Assembly: GCA_947378275.1 (NCBI GenBank)
Contig: CANCJD010000007.1
Coordinates: 1-32,643, forward strand
Reading direction: 5' to 3'
DNA: 32,643 bases
Origin: Comamonadaceae bacterium
GTDB lineage: Bacteria > Pseudomonadota > Gammaproteobacteria > Burkholderiales > Burkholderiaceae_C
Position numbers and translations under genes: made by a program. Every line of letters begins with the position of its first letter. Position 1 is the first letter of the stretch. The notes beneath the pieces are model-generated. The model was not told the DNA's origin and did no database searches. It was given only the letters and a program-made list of their open reading frames with translations. Shown here in pieces: positions 8,320 to 19,735 of the stretch.

Positions 8320-9849
8320 ATGGGCATGACAGAAAGCAATACCGCCCTCGTTGGCATAAGCACGCAAAGCCTGCTGGGCATTCGCCGGGGCATTGAAAAA
8401 GAAAGCCTGCGCTGCGACCCCGACGGCGTTTTGGTACGCACGCCGCACCCGGCCGCATTGGGCTCGGCGCTGACGCATCCGCATATCACCACCGATTTCA
8501 GCGAGTCGCAAGTCGAATTGATTACCGGCGTGCACGCAGGCGTGCAAAGCTGTATCGACGAGTTGCGCCAGGTGCAAAAATTCACCTTGCAATCCCTGAG
8601 TGACGAGCTGCTGTGGGTGTCGAGCATGCCTTGCAAGCTGCCAGCGGACGACGCTATTCCGCTGGGCCAGTATGGCAGTTCCAATGTGGGCCAGGCCAAA
8701 ACCGTGTACCGCAGTGGTCTGGGCTACCGCTACGGGCGTCGCATGCAAACCATCTCCGGCATCCACTACAACTGGTCCATGCCCGGCCTGTCCAGCGAAG
8801 CCTATTTTGGGCTGATCCGTAATTTCCGCCGCCATGCGTTTTTGCTCTTGTACCTGTTTGGCGCCTCGCCTGCGGTGTGCGAGTCCTTTGTGGCCGGGCG
8901 CAGCCATTCGCTGCAGGTCCTGCACCCCGGCACCATGGGTTTGCCCTATGCCACTTCGCTGCGCATGGGGCGCCTGGGCTACCAAAGCGACGCCCAAAGC
9001 GCACTTGCCGTGAGCTACAACAGCCTGGAAGGTTACGCCGCGTCCTTGCACCAGGCGCTGACCGTGCCCTACGCCCCGTACGAAGCCATTGGCGTGCAGG
9101 CACCGGACGGCCACTTTCGCCAGCTAACTACCAGCTTGTTGCAAATCGAGAACGAGTTTTACGGCACCATCCGCCCCAAACGGGTGATTTTTCAGGGCGA
9201 ACGCCCCTTGCACGCGCTGCGCGAGCGCGGGGTGGAATATGTCGAAGTGCGCCTGATGGACCTCGATCCGTTCGAGCCCGTGGGCATTAGCGCCCGTACT
9301 CTGCGCTTCTTAGACGTGTTTTTGCTGCATTGCCTGAGCCAGCCCAGCCCGGACGATTCGCCACAAGAGATTGCTGCCATGGCGCGCAACCAGCAGTGTG
9401 TGGCCGAACGCGGCCGTGAACCCGGTCTGCAGTTGCAACGCGGGGACGCTCAAGTAGCGCTGACCGACTGGGGCATGGACTTGGTGCGCCAATTCGGGCC
9501 GCTAGCCCGCGCGCTGGACGCGGCGCACGCTTGCACAGACTACACCGACGCGATAACGCAGGCCGAACACGCCTTGCACCACCCTGAGACGCTGCCTTCG
9601 GCGCGGGTTTTGCAGTCCATGGCGCACGATTTTGGCGGCTCGTTTTCTGCGTTTGCCAAGGCGCACTCCGCGCAAACCAAGGCGCAAGAGCTGGCCGAAC
9701 CGCTTCAGGCGCACGAGCTGGCCCACTTCCAGCAGTTGGCCGAAGCATCGATGGCGCAGCAGCGCGCTATTGAAGACGCGGACAGCCTGCCCTTTGACCG
9801 CTACTTGACGCAGTACCTGTCGCCGGATCGCCTAGGTCGCGCCGCTTGA
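8320..9849 (+). CDS. gshA: Glutamate-cysteine ligase, type 1
   Basis: ATP-dependent ligase making gamma-glutamylcysteine, the first and rate-setting step of glutathione synthesis. It is 509 aa (E. coli 518) and colinear with the enterobacterial type. Recognisable blocks are GIEKESLR, TTDFSESQVELIT, the YGSSNVGQAKTVYRSGLGYRYG segment and ISGIHYNWS. The ATG at 8320 has GAGGG upstream; an ATG at 8326 is also in frame. The 106-bp leader contains a GC-rich inverted repeat (GGGGCGC/GCGCCCC, 8238-8267) and a small hairpin GCACA-CGAC-TGTGC (8272-8285), with no obvious promoter. It fits functionally with frmA, a glutathione-dependent enzyme, and the GST in this window. Confidence 0.96.
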   Translation: MGMTESNTALVGISTQSLLGIRRGIEKESLRCDPDGVLVRTPHPAALGSALTHPHITTDFSESQVELITGVHAGVQSCIDELRQVQKFTLQSLSDELLWVSSMPCKLPADDAIPLGQYGSSNVGQAKTVYRSGLGYRYGRRMQTISGIHYNWSMPGLSSEAYFGLIRNFRRHAFLLLYLFGASPAVCESFVAGRSHSLQVLHPGTMGLPYATSLRMGRLGYQSDAQSALAVSYNSLEGYAASLHQALTVPYAPYEAIGVQAPDGHFRQLTTSLLQIENEFYGTIRPKRVIFQGERPLHALRERGVEYVEVRLMDLDPFEPVGISARTLRFLDVFLLHCLSQPSPDDSPQEIAAMARNQQCVAERGREPGLQLQRGDAQVALTDWGMDLVRQFGPLARALDAAHACTDYTDAITQAEHALHHPETLPSARVLQSMAHDFGGSFSAFAKAHSAQTKAQELAEPLQAHELAHFQQLAEASMAQQRAIEDADSLPFDRYLTQYLSPDRLGRAA

Positions 9850-9953
9850 TCTTGCAGGGTCTGGCGCTACGCGTTTTGGCCCTTGTGCGGGGGCCCACAT
9901 GCAAAGTGCCGGACAATCGGGGGCCCTGACTCCGATTGAAAGAATAAAAACAT

Positions 9954-10940
9954 ATGGCGATCCAATGGTTTCCCGGCCACATGCACCTCACGCGCAAGGC
10001 CATTGGCGAGCGTATTAAAGACATTGACGTGGTGATCGAACTGCTCGACGCGCGCCTGCCCGGCTCCAGCGCCAACCCCATGCTGGCCGAGATCACCAGT
10101 GGCAAGCCCGCGCTCAAGGTGCTCAACAAACAAGACCTGGCCGACCCGGCGCGCACCGCGCAGTGGCTCGCGCACTACAACGCGCTGCCAGGCGTGCGTG
10201 CCCTGGGGCTGGATGCGAGCATGAGCACGCCCGCCCGCGCGCTGGTGGCCGCCTGCCACACCCTGGCGCCCAACCGCGGGGGCATGGCCAAACCCATGCG
10301 GGTGCTGATTTGCGGCATTCCCAATGTGGGCAAGTCCACGCTGATCAACACCTTAAAGGGCAAGCGCTCCGCCAAAACGGGCGACGAGGCGGGTGTCACC
10401 AAAATCGAGCAGCGGATCACGATTGCCGACGACTTTTATCTCTACGACACGCCTGGCGTGCTGTGGCCGCGCATCATCGTGGCCAAGAGCGGCTACAACC
10501 TGGCCGCCAGCGGCGCTATTGGCCGCAATGCTTTTAACGAAGAAGAAGTGGCGCTGGAGTTGCTGGACTACCTGCGCCAGCACTACGCCCACGAGATTGA
10601 GGCCCGCTACAAGCTAGAAGGTGTGGCGGCCATGAGTGACGAAGAAATTCTGGCCGCTATTGGCAAAAAGCGTGGCGCTTTGCAGTCAGGCGGGCGCATC
10701 AACTTGCAAAAAGCGGCCGAAATCGCGATTTACGACTTTCGCGCCTGCAGCCTGGGCCGCGTGACGCTGGAGACGCCCGAAGAATTTACCCAGTGGTTGG
10801 CTGTGGGCCAAAAGATCGACGCCGAGCGGCAGATCAAGAAAGACGATATTGAACACAACCGCCTGGTGCGCCTGAAAAAGATCGCCCGCCCTGCCACGCG
10901 CGCCGAACGCGATGCGCAAGAAGACAAACACGGCGACTGA
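9954..10940 (+). CDS. ylqF: Ribosome biogenesis GTPase YlqF/RbgA
   Basis: Circularly permuted GTPase that acts in late assembly of the 50S subunit. It is 328 aa. The permuted motif order is visible: G4 NKQD at 58-61 comes first, then G1 GIPNVGKST at 121-129, then G3 DTPG at 165-168. The N-terminus IQWFPGHM is the YlqF signature. The C-terminal part (about 215-328) is the RNA-binding helical domain, ending in a charged Lys/Arg-rich tail. The start is ATG at 9954. The 104-bp gap to gshA contains CGGGGGCCC twice, with no clear function. Confidence 0.95.
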   Translation: MAIQWFPGHMHLTRKAIGERIKDIDVVIELLDARLPGSSANPMLAEITSGKPALKVLNKQDLADPARTAQWLAHYNALPGVRALGLDASMSTPARALVAACHTLAPNRGGMAKPMRVLICGIPNVGKSTLINTLKGKRSAKTGDEAGVTKIEQRITIADDFYLYDTPGVLWPRIIVAKSGYNLAASGAIGRNAFNEEEVALELLDYLRQHYAHEIEARYKLEGVAAMSDEEILAAIGKKRGALQSGGRINLQKAAEIAIYDFRACSLGRVTLETPEEFTQWLAVGQKIDAERQIKKDDIEHNRLVRLKKIARPATRAERDAQEDKHGD

Positions 10941-10967
10941 AGTGTGTGGGGCACTAGCCGCGTTCGC

Positions 10968-11144
10968 CTATACGGCGAACCGGGTGTAGAGATAGCCCAA
11001 GCCGAAAAACAAGCCTATAGCCAAGATCGATGCAACCCAGCGGCGGCCCATGCGCTCCAGCTTATCGTCACTCATCAAGGTTGTTGGTTCGTCGTTGCGT
11101 TTTGATTTTTTTCGCAGAAGGACTTGTATGACAACGGGCAGCAT
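10968..11144 (-). CDS. Small single-span membrane protein (58 aa) downstream of frmA
   Basis: This gene is too short for the supplied ORF track. Translation from the ATG at 11144 gives MLPVVIQVLLRKKSKRNDEP... and ends ...GYLYTRFAV before TAG. A near-perfect Shine-Dalgarno (GGAGAACC, six bases from GGAG to ATG) supports this start; an inner ATG at 11075 would give 35 aa starting MSDDKLERMGRR. Residues 36-55 (WVASILAIGLFFGLGYLY) form one membrane helix. The basic residues just before it (RMGRR) predict a cytoplasmic N-terminus by the positive-inside rule. It starts 53 bp after the frmA stop on the same strand, so it may be co-transcribed. I do not recognise the family, and no function is assigned. 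Confidence 0.65.
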   Translation of the reverse strand: MLPVVIQVLLRKKSKRNDEPTTLMSDDKLERMGRRWVASILAIGLFFGLGYLYTRFAV

Positions 11145-11197
11145 GGTTCTCCAATGAAAAAATAGGTGGATGGACAGGTTCAGCTTACGCTTCTCAC

Positions 11198-12316
11198 CTA
11201 AAACAGCACTACGCCCCGGATCGACTCCCCACTTTTCATCAGGTCAAAGCCTTTGTTGATGTCCTCAATGGGCATGGTGTGGGTGATCAGGTCGTCAATA
11301 TTGATCTTTCCTTCCATGTACCAGTCGACGATTTTGGGCACATCGGTGCGACCGCGCGCGCCGCCAAAGGCCGAACCTTCCCATTTGCGCCCGGTCACCA
11401 ACTGAAACGGCCGGGTGCTGATCTCGGCTCCGGCTTCTGCCACGCCGATGACGATGCTGCGGCCCCAGCCCTTGTGCGTGCATTCCAGCGCCTGGCGCAT
11501 CACCTTGGTGTTGCCGATGCACTCAAAACTGTAGTCGGCCCCACCGTCGGTGAGTTGCACGATGGCCTCGACTACGTTGCCGCCTGCGGCCTCGATTTCT
11601 TTGGGGTTCAGAAAGTGGGTCATTCCAAACTTGCGCGCCATGGCCTGGCGCGCCGGGTTGATGTCCACACCGATGATTTTGTCTGCACCCACCATTTTTG
11701 CGCCCTGAATCACGTTCAGGCCAATGCCGCCCAGGCCAAACACCACCACGTTGGCGCCGGCCTCGACCTTGGCGGTAAACAGCACCGCTCCAATGCCGGT
11801 GGTCACGCCGCAGCCGATGTAGCAGACCTTGTCAAAAGGCGCGTCTTCGCGGATTTTGGCCAGGGCGATCTCAGGTACCACGGTGTAATTGCTAAAGGTG
11901 CTGGTGCCCATGTAATGAAATATCGGCTTGCCGTCCAAACTAAAGCGGCTGCTGGCGTCGGGCATCAGACCTTTGCCCTGGGTGCTGCGGATGCGCTGGC
12001 ACAGGTTGGTCTTGCGGCTCAGGCAAAACTTGCATTCCCGGCATTCGGGGGTGTAAAGCGGAATGACGTGGTCACCTTTTTTGAGGCCGTTGACACCCGG
12101 ACCCACGTCCACCACGATGCCTGCGCCCTCGTGGCCCAGGATGGCCGGGAAAATACCTTCGGGGTCGGCGCCCGAGAGGGTGTAGTAGTCTGTGTGGCAG
12201 ATGCCGGTGGCTTTGATCTCGACCAGCACTTCGCCAAACTTGGGGCCTTGCAGATCGACGGTTTCAATTGCGAGGGGCTGGCCTGCTTTCCAGGCGACAG
12301 CGGCTTTGGTTTTCAT
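11198..12316 (-). CDS. frmA: S-(hydroxymethyl)glutathione dehydrogenase / class III alcohol dehydrogenase
   Basis: NAD-dependent, zinc-containing class III alcohol dehydrogenase that oxidises S-(hydroxymethyl)glutathione in formaldehyde detoxification and can reduce S-nitrosoglutathione. It is 372 aa from MKTKAAVAW (ATG at 12316); the track's 12 extra residues are leader. Zinc ligands are visible: catalytic C40 and H62 (GHEGAG) plus the later Cys in YIGCGVTTG, and structural C92, C95, C98, C106 (CRECKFC...C). The NAD-binding motif GLGGIGLNV follows. No frmR or frmB is adjacent. The 186-bp gap to the divergent tctB contains a hairpin (12397-12418, CCCC/GGGG with a bulge). Confidence 0.97.
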   Translation of the reverse strand: MKTKAAVAWKAGQPLAIETVDLQGPKFGEVLVEIKATGICHTDYYTLSGADPEGIFPAILGHEGAGIVVDVGPGVNGLKKGDHVIPLYTPECRECKFCLSRKTNLCQRIRSTQGKGLMPDASSRFSLDGKPIFHYMGTSTFSNYTVVPEIALAKIREDAPFDKVCYIGCGVTTGIGAVLFTAKVEAGANVVVFGLGGIGLNVIQGAKMVGADKIIGVDINPARQAMARKFGMTHFLNPKEIEAAGGNVVEAIVQLTDGGADYSFECIGNTKVMRQALECTHKGWGRSIVIGVAEAGAEISTRPFQLVTGRKWEGSAFGGARGRTDVPKIVDWYMEGKINIDDLITHTMPIEDINKGFDLMKSGESIRGVVLF

Positions 12317-12502
12317 GGTGTGTTGCGTTTGCGTTAGAGAGGTAGGTCGCATCGTAACTTCATCCCAGCGTGTTGAACCAATGCACCTAGGCTGCGGCGC
12401 CCCGCATATGGGGTGCGCGATGGCCAGGGTTTTTACCTACTGCGCGAACACCTGATAAGCTTCGGGGCTGAAAACTATTGTTGGACTATTCGCTGCAATC
12501 CT

Positions 12503-12925
12503 ATGAAAAATATGAATCTAGTCAGGGGGGTATTCCTCATCGCCATATCGTTGTTGTTTGGTCTAACATCAATGACGTATTCGATAGGCAAGTTTGGCAA
12601 GGCCGGGCCTGGCATGTTTCCGCTGCTGGTCAGCGGCATGCTCTTGGTTATTGGCGTAGTAACCGTCATCGGCGCACATTACAAACCACCGGTTCCTATC
12701 AGTTACAACTTCAAAAACATCGCGCTCGTGCTGCTGGGCTTGTGCGGATTTGCGATTATTTCCCAGTACCTAAATATGATTCTCGGAGTTATATTTTTGG
12801 TATTTTCCACGGCGTATGCAGCGTCCTCTTTTACGGTCGCACGCAACCTCAAAATATCGGCATGCCTGATAGCCATTGCCTTTGCTTTCAAATACTTACT
12901 TGGCCTTAATCTGCCCCTGATCTAA
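12503..12925 (+). CDS. tctB: Second tripartite tricarboxylate transporter small subunit TctB
   Basis: TctB-type small membrane subunit, 140 aa with four predicted hydrophobic segments. After the start MKNMNLVRG comes a membrane helix and the family-like GKAGPGMFPLL. The start at 12503 (or the ATG at 12512) is chosen by alignment with family N-termini; the ORF-track start at 12413 adds non-conserved leader. There is no good Shine-Dalgarno. Its TAA overlaps the ATG of the next gene (TAATG), so the two are translationally coupled. It is more divergent and shorter than the tctB at 1846. Base composition is markedly lower in GC than its neighbours. Confidence 0.8.
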   Translation: MKNMNLVRGVFLIAISLLFGLTSMTYSIGKFGKAGPGMFPLLVSGMLLVIGVVTVIGAHYKPPVPISYNFKNIALVLLGLCGFAIISQYLNMILGVIFLVFSTAYAASSFTVARNLKISACLIAIAFAFKYLLGLNLPLI

Positions 12926-14415
12926 TGGACTTAATACACAATCTCGCTTTTGGTTTTGAGCATGCTCTGACTTGGCAAAACCTGTTGTATTGCGCAATTG
13001 GATGCGTAGTTGGTACATTGGTCGGTTTGCTGCCCGGTTTGGGTCCGTTGTCGACCATCAGTTTGCTGCTTCCGTTGACATACTCTATTCCAACCGATGG
13101 CTCCATCATTATGTTGGCTGGTATTTACTACGGGGCGCAATACGGGGACAGCGTTAGCGCCATCACCATGAAGATACCGCATGCCAGCAGCATTGTGGCG
13201 TGCATTGACGGTTACCAGATGACGCTCAAAGGTAAAACGGGCTTGGCCTTGTTTACTGCCGGTATTTCAAGCTTTATTGGTGGCACCGTAGCCATCCTCG
13301 TGTTGGCGACTTTGGCACCCACTTTAGGTGAGGTTGCACTTCTGTTTGGTCCTGCAGATTATTGCGCGCTGATGCTGCTCGGATTTGTCTGCGTGAGTTT
13401 TGTCACGACGGGAAGCATGCTCAATGGCTTGGCAATGACATTGATCGGTGTGCTTCTGGGCTTGGTCGGAACCGATGTCAACAGTGGCGTTCCACGTTTC
13501 ACGATGGACTTGGGCTTTTTAGCAGATGGCGTTGGCCTGATTAGCGTTGCTTTGGGTTGCTTCGGTATCGCTGAAATTGTAAAAAACCTCGACAGCGGCG
13601 GACAGGTAACCCCTTTCAACGGCCAGATCAAGCTGATGCCGACATGGCCCGAGTTCAAACGAATTATTCCAAGCGCCCTTCGTGGCAGCGTGATTGGGTC
13701 GGTTCTCGGTCTGTTGCCCGGCGGTGGCCCCGTTATTGCCCAATTTGCGGCCTATGCGGCCGACAAGCGATTCAGCAAGTACCGGGACGAGATCGGCGAG
13801 GGCGCTATTGAAGGCGTCGCTGGCCAAGCGGCGGCCGACGAGGCGGCTGCGCGTACCAGTTTTATTCCACTGATGAGTATTGGCATTCCCGAGAATGCGG
13901 TCATGGCTTTGATGATGGCCGCTTTTATTGTCAAGGGCGTGCAGCCTGGTCCCAACATGATCGCCAATCACCCTGATTTATTCTGGGGACTGGTCGCGAG
14001 TATGTGGGTGGGAAATTGCTTTCTGGTGATCTTGAACGTTCCATTGGTTCGCTATTGGCTTTCGGTATTCAAGATCCCTTTCAGTGTCCTTTTCCCTGCG
14101 ATTCTGTTCTTCTGCTGCATTGGTACCTACAGCATTAACAATAACCTGGATGACGTCTACATCACGGCGACATTTGGTTTTATTGGCTATATGTTTATGC
14201 GTCTCGGTCTGGAAGCCGCACCTTTGATGCTGGGCTTTATTTTGGGGCCTATGCTCGAAGAATATTTCCGCCGACAGTTGCTGATCAGCCGTGGCGATTT
14301 CACTTCCTTCTTTACCCGGCCCATCAGCGGAAGCCTGCTGGCTTTAATCAGCTTATTCATTGTGTGGCAAGTGGTTACTTTTCTTCGCCAAGTGAGGAAA
14401 ACCCGGACGGCCTAA
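12925..14415 (+). CDS. tctA: Second tripartite tricarboxylate transporter large subunit TctA
   Basis: TctA-type permease, 496 aa with about twelve hydrophobic segments. The motifs sit at the same positions as in the first copy: LPGLGPL at 36-42, GIYYGAQYG at 67-75, IDGYQM, then LPGGGPVIAQF in the second half. It shares its first base with the stop codon of tctB. Differences from the first copy near the pore region (DSVSAITMKIPHASSIV versus GSTTAILVNLPGESSSV) suggest a different carboxylate. No tctC lies nearby. Sampled rows are about 47-52% GC against 60-67% around it, consistent with acquisition from elsewhere or relaxed codon use. Confidence 0.94.
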   Translation: MDLIHNLAFGFEHALTWQNLLYCAIGCVVGTLVGLLPGLGPLSTISLLLPLTYSIPTDGSIIMLAGIYYGAQYGDSVSAITMKIPHASSIVACIDGYQMTLKGKTGLALFTAGISSFIGGTVAILVLATLAPTLGEVALLFGPADYCALMLLGFVCVSFVTTGSMLNGLAMTLIGVLLGLVGTDVNSGVPRFTMDLGFLADGVGLISVALGCFGIAEIVKNLDSGGQVTPFNGQIKLMPTWPEFKRIIPSALRGSVIGSVLGLLPGGGPVIAQFAAYAADKRFSKYRDEIGEGAIEGVAGQAAADEAAARTSFIPLMSIGIPENAVMALMMAAFIVKGVQPGPNMIANHPDLFWGLVASMWVGNCFLVILNVPLVRYWLSVFKIPFSVLFPAILFFCCIGTYSINNNLDDVYITATFGFIGYMFMRLGLEAAPLMLGFILGPMLEEYFRRQLLISRGDFTSFFTRPISGSLLALISLFIVWQVVTFLRQVRKTRTA

Positions 14416-14424
14416 CCTCGACAA

Positions 14425-14450
14425 GCCATCCTGGCCTTGGCTGGGATGGC
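14425..14450 (+). terminator. Hairpin after the second tctA
   Basis: GCCATCC (14425-14431) pairs with GGATGGC (14444-14450). The stem can extend through two G-T pairs to an inner GCC/GGC. No T-tract follows, so it may be an mRNA 3'-end stabiliser or a weak terminator. Confidence 0.45.
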
Positions 14451-14513
14451 GGATCAATGCCGTAACCATGCGGCCTAAAGAGCGAATGTGCAAGGCTTGG
14501 CGCGCCGCTCTGC

Positions 14514-14549
14514 GAATTGCACCGATTTGCGTGTCGCGCAAAGCAATTC
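14514..14549 (+). promoter_or_regulatory. Nested inverted repeat upstream of fadH
   Basis: Outer arms GAATTGC (14514-14520) and GCAATTC (14543-14549) enclose inner arms TTTGCG (14526-14531) and CGCAAA (14537-14542) with a 5-nt loop. Only the left side carries a 5-nt spacer (ACCGA). It ends 80 bp before the fadH start and has no T-tract, so a regulator operator or leader RNA structure is likelier than a terminator. No regulator gene is adjacent. Confidence 0.45.
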
Positions 14550-14572
14550 ATTGCCTCCCCGCTCTCGCCTAA

Positions 14573-17119
<2,547 letters not shown>

Positions 17120-17143
17120 TAATTTTTCAAACTGAGCACCCCT

Positions 17144-17953
17144 ATGACCGACAACTTCAAAAATCTCTTTTCCATCCAAGGCAAAACTGCGTTGGTCACT
17201 GGCGGCTCGCGCGGCATTGGAGAAATGATCGCGGCTGGCTTTTTGTCCCAGGGCGCCAAGGTGTATATCTCGTCGCGCAAGGCAGACACCTGCCAGGCCA
17301 CGGCCCAGCGCCTGAGCGAGATTTATGGCGGCCAATGCATTGCGCTGCCCGCCGACCTGTCCAAACTGGCCGGTGTGGAAAGCCTGGCGGCGCAACTTGC
17401 CGCGCACGAGGCCAAACTCGATATTTTGGTGAACAACGCTGGGGCGTCCTGGGGCGCGCCCTTGGACCAGTTTCCTGAAATGGGCTGGGACAAAGTGATG
17501 GACACCAACGTCAAGGGCGTGTTCTTTTTGACGCAAAAGCTGCTGCCACTCTTGCGCGCGGCGGGCCAGGGCGCAAGCCCTGCACGGGTGATCAATATAG
17601 GCTCGATTGACGGCATCAAGAGTTCGTCTTTTGACGCCTTTTCGTATGGCGCGTCCAAAGCGGCGGTGCACCATCTGACGCGCTTCATGGCCACGCACCT
17701 GACCAAAGAACGCATTTTGTTCAACGCCATCGCGCCCGGCCCTTTCCCCACCTGGATGCTGAGCACCGGCGTGGGCTTTGGTGGTGAGACCGAAGGCGTG
17801 GACTGGGACAAGGTGGGCCAATCCAACCCCAGCGGACGTGTGGGTACGGCCCAAGACATTGCCGGACTGGCTATATTCCTTTGCTCGCGTGCGGGCGAAT
17901 ATGTGGTGGGCCAAACCATTGCCTGCGACGGCGGAGTGGTCGGCACGGCCTGA
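17144..17953 (+). CDS. SDR-family oxidoreductase
   Basis: Short-chain dehydrogenase/reductase, 269 aa. The cofactor motif TGGSRGIG is at 19-26, NNAG at about 98-101, and the catalytic residues are S154 and Y168-x3-K172 (YGASK). The C-terminal end CDGGVVGTA is typical of the FabG-like/RhlG-like branch. An Arg-containing cofactor loop (YISSRKADTC) after beta-2 points to NADP(H). It starts 24 bp after fadH and ends 68 bp before the acyl-CoA ligase, so it probably serves the same catabolic route as a hydroxyacyl or alcohol dehydrogenase. The substrate is unknown. The start is ATG at 17144 without a strong Shine-Dalgarno. Confidence 0.88.
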   Translation: MTDNFKNLFSIQGKTALVTGGSRGIGEMIAAGFLSQGAKVYISSRKADTCQATAQRLSEIYGGQCIALPADLSKLAGVESLAAQLAAHEAKLDILVNNAGASWGAPLDQFPEMGWDKVMDTNVKGVFFLTQKLLPLLRAAGQGASPARVINIGSIDGIKSSSFDAFSYGASKAAVHHLTRFMATHLTKERILFNAIAPGPFPTWMLSTGVGFGGETEGVDWDKVGQSNPSGRVGTAQDIAGLAIFLCSRAGEYVVGQTIACDGGVVGTA

Positions 17954-18021
17954 ATCCCTGGGAAGCGCGACTAGTATCCGTCCCCTGTTATCCCCAATAT
18001 AAAACCCAAGGAGCCCCTTTC

Positions 18022-19704
18022 ATGTCAAGCCCCAAGCTGATGCTCGATTACATCTACGACCACGAAAAGAACCTGGCAAACCAGGTTTACCTAACCCAAC
18101 CTCTGGGTCAGGGCCAGGTGGTGGACTACACCTGGGGCCAGACCATGGACCAGGCGCGGCGCATGGCCACACACCTGCAAAGCCTGGGCTTTGTTCCGGG
18201 CGCGCGCATTGGCATCTTGTCTAAAAACTGCGCACACTTCTTCATGGCCGAACTGGCCATTTGGATGGCGGGCTACACCACGGTCGCCATCTTTCCTACA
18301 GAGGCTGCGTCCACCGTTGCCTACGTGCTGGAGCACAGCGAGGCCAGTTTGCTGTTTGTAGGCAAGCTCGATACCTGGCCAGAGCAAGAGCCCGGTGTGC
18401 CCGCGCACCTGCCGCGCATCGCATTCCCTCTGGCGCCTGTCACGCCTTACGACACCTGGGACGCTATTACTGCGCGCACCGCACCGATTGCCGGATTCCC
18501 CCAGCGCGCAGGCGCCGACCTGGCCATGCTGATTTACACCTCGGGCTCTACCGGCCAGCCCAAGGGCGTGATGCACAGCTTTGAGCGCATTACCGCCGCG
18601 ACCGAATTTTCGGTGGCGCAAAACATGAGCGGCGCTGTCGCGCCAGGTCAAGAGCACCGCGTGCTGTCCTATTTGCCGTTGGCTCATGTGTTTGAGCGCG
18701 CGGTCATCGAGTGCAATAGCTTTGCGGTGGGTCGGGTGCATGTGTTCTTTGCCGAGTCGCTGGACACCTTTGCCGCCGATTTGCAGCGTGCGCGGCCCAC
18801 GCTTTTTGTGTCGGTGCCACGCCTATGGCTCAAGTTTCAGCAGGCGGTGTTTGCCAAAATGCCGGCGCGCAAGTTGTCACTGCTGCTGCGTATTCCCATC
18901 CTCAACAAGATAGTGGCGCGCAAAATTTTGACCAACCTGGGCCTGGACCAGGCGGTGCTGGCTTTTAGCGGATCTGCGCCCTTGCCCGCAGACCTGATCC
19001 GCTGGTACCGCAGCCTGGGCTTGCAACTGCTCGAAGGTCTAGGGATGACCGAAGACTTTGCCTATTCCCACAGTGCGACGCCCGAATTCAGCGAGCCGGG
19101 CTATGTCGGCATCGCCAACCCCGGCGTGCAGGCACGCATCAGCCCCGAGGGTGAGATTTTGATCAAGTCCCCCGGACAAATGGTGGGCTACTACAAGCGG
19201 CCCGACCTGGATGCAGAGGCGTTCACTGCGGATGGCTTTTTCCACACGGGCGACTTGGGCTCCAAACTTGCGGATGGGCAACTGAAGGTGACAGGCCGCC
19301 TCAAAGAATTGTTCAAAACATCCAAGGGCAAATACGTGGCTCCCGCGCCCATCGAGAACCTGCTCAACATACACCCACTGGTCGAAAGCAGCATGGTTTC
19401 TGGTTTGGGTCAGCCCGCCGCCTATGCGGTGGTGGTGCTAGGTGAAGAGTTCCGCCCCAAGCAAAACGATCCTGCCTTCCGGGCTGAGGCGCAGACCCAG
19501 TTGGAGCACTTGCTCAAAGAAGTGAACGCCCAGGTTGCGGACTACGAAAAGCTGCAGATGATCGTGGTGGCCAAAGACCCCTGGTCGATCGAGAACGGCT
19601 GCCTGACTCCGACCATGAAAATCCGGCGCAGCCGCATTGAGAGCGCGGTCGAACCCAAGGTAGACGGTTGGTACGCCAACAAAAGCCCGGTGCAATGGGC
19701 CTAA
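18022..19704 (+). CDS. AMP-binding long-chain acyl-CoA synthetase
   Basis: Adenylate-forming enzyme that activates a carboxylic acid with ATP and CoA. It is 560 aa. The P-loop-like motif YTSGSTGQPKG is at 172-182. Further downstream are GLGMTEDF (A5), FFHTGDLGS (A7) and GRLKELFKTSKGKYVAP (A8 hinge). The last of these is typical of the long/very-long-chain (FadD15/ACSBG-like) branch rather than the E. coli FadD branch. The start MSSPKLMLDY at 18022 has AAGGAG upstream; the track start at 17881 is inside the SDR gene. As third member of the fadH-SDR-ligase run it would supply the acyl-CoA substrate. Chain-length preference is inferred only. Confidence 0.93.
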   Translation: MSSPKLMLDYIYDHEKNLANQVYLTQPLGQGQVVDYTWGQTMDQARRMATHLQSLGFVPGARIGILSKNCAHFFMAELAIWMAGYTTVAIFPTEAASTVAYVLEHSEASLLFVGKLDTWPEQEPGVPAHLPRIAFPLAPVTPYDTWDAITARTAPIAGFPQRAGADLAMLIYTSGSTGQPKGVMHSFERITAATEFSVAQNMSGAVAPGQEHRVLSYLPLAHVFERAVIECNSFAVGRVHVFFAESLDTFAADLQRARPTLFVSVPRLWLKFQQAVFAKMPARKLSLLLRIPILNKIVARKILTNLGLDQAVLAFSGSAPLPADLIRWYRSLGLQLLEGLGMTEDFAYSHSATPEFSEPGYVGIANPGVQARISPEGEILIKSPGQMVGYYKRPDLDAEAFTADGFFHTGDLGSKLADGQLKVTGRLKELFKTSKGKYVAPAPIENLLNIHPLVESSMVSGLGQPAAYAVVVLGEEFRPKQNDPAFRAEAQTQLEHLLKEVNAQVADYEKLQMIVVAKDPWSIENGCLTPTMKIRRSRIESAVEPKVDGWYANKSPVQWA

Positions 19705-19735
19705 GCGCAGGGCCAGCGACCGGACAGAGGCCTAA

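Noticed and set aside
7200-8699. 499-aa reverse ORF spanning the SDR and gshA region
   Set aside because: It crosses an intergenic region with promoter-like and hairpin sequence and is antisense to two well-supported genes.
11279-12337. 352-aa forward ORF opposite frmA
   Set aside because: Shadow of frmA, which carries complete zinc and NAD motifs on the other strand.
12397-12418. GC-rich inverted repeat in the frmA/tctB divergent gap
   Set aside because: Only about eight pairs with a bulge and no T-tract or known motif; too weak to call a regulatory element.
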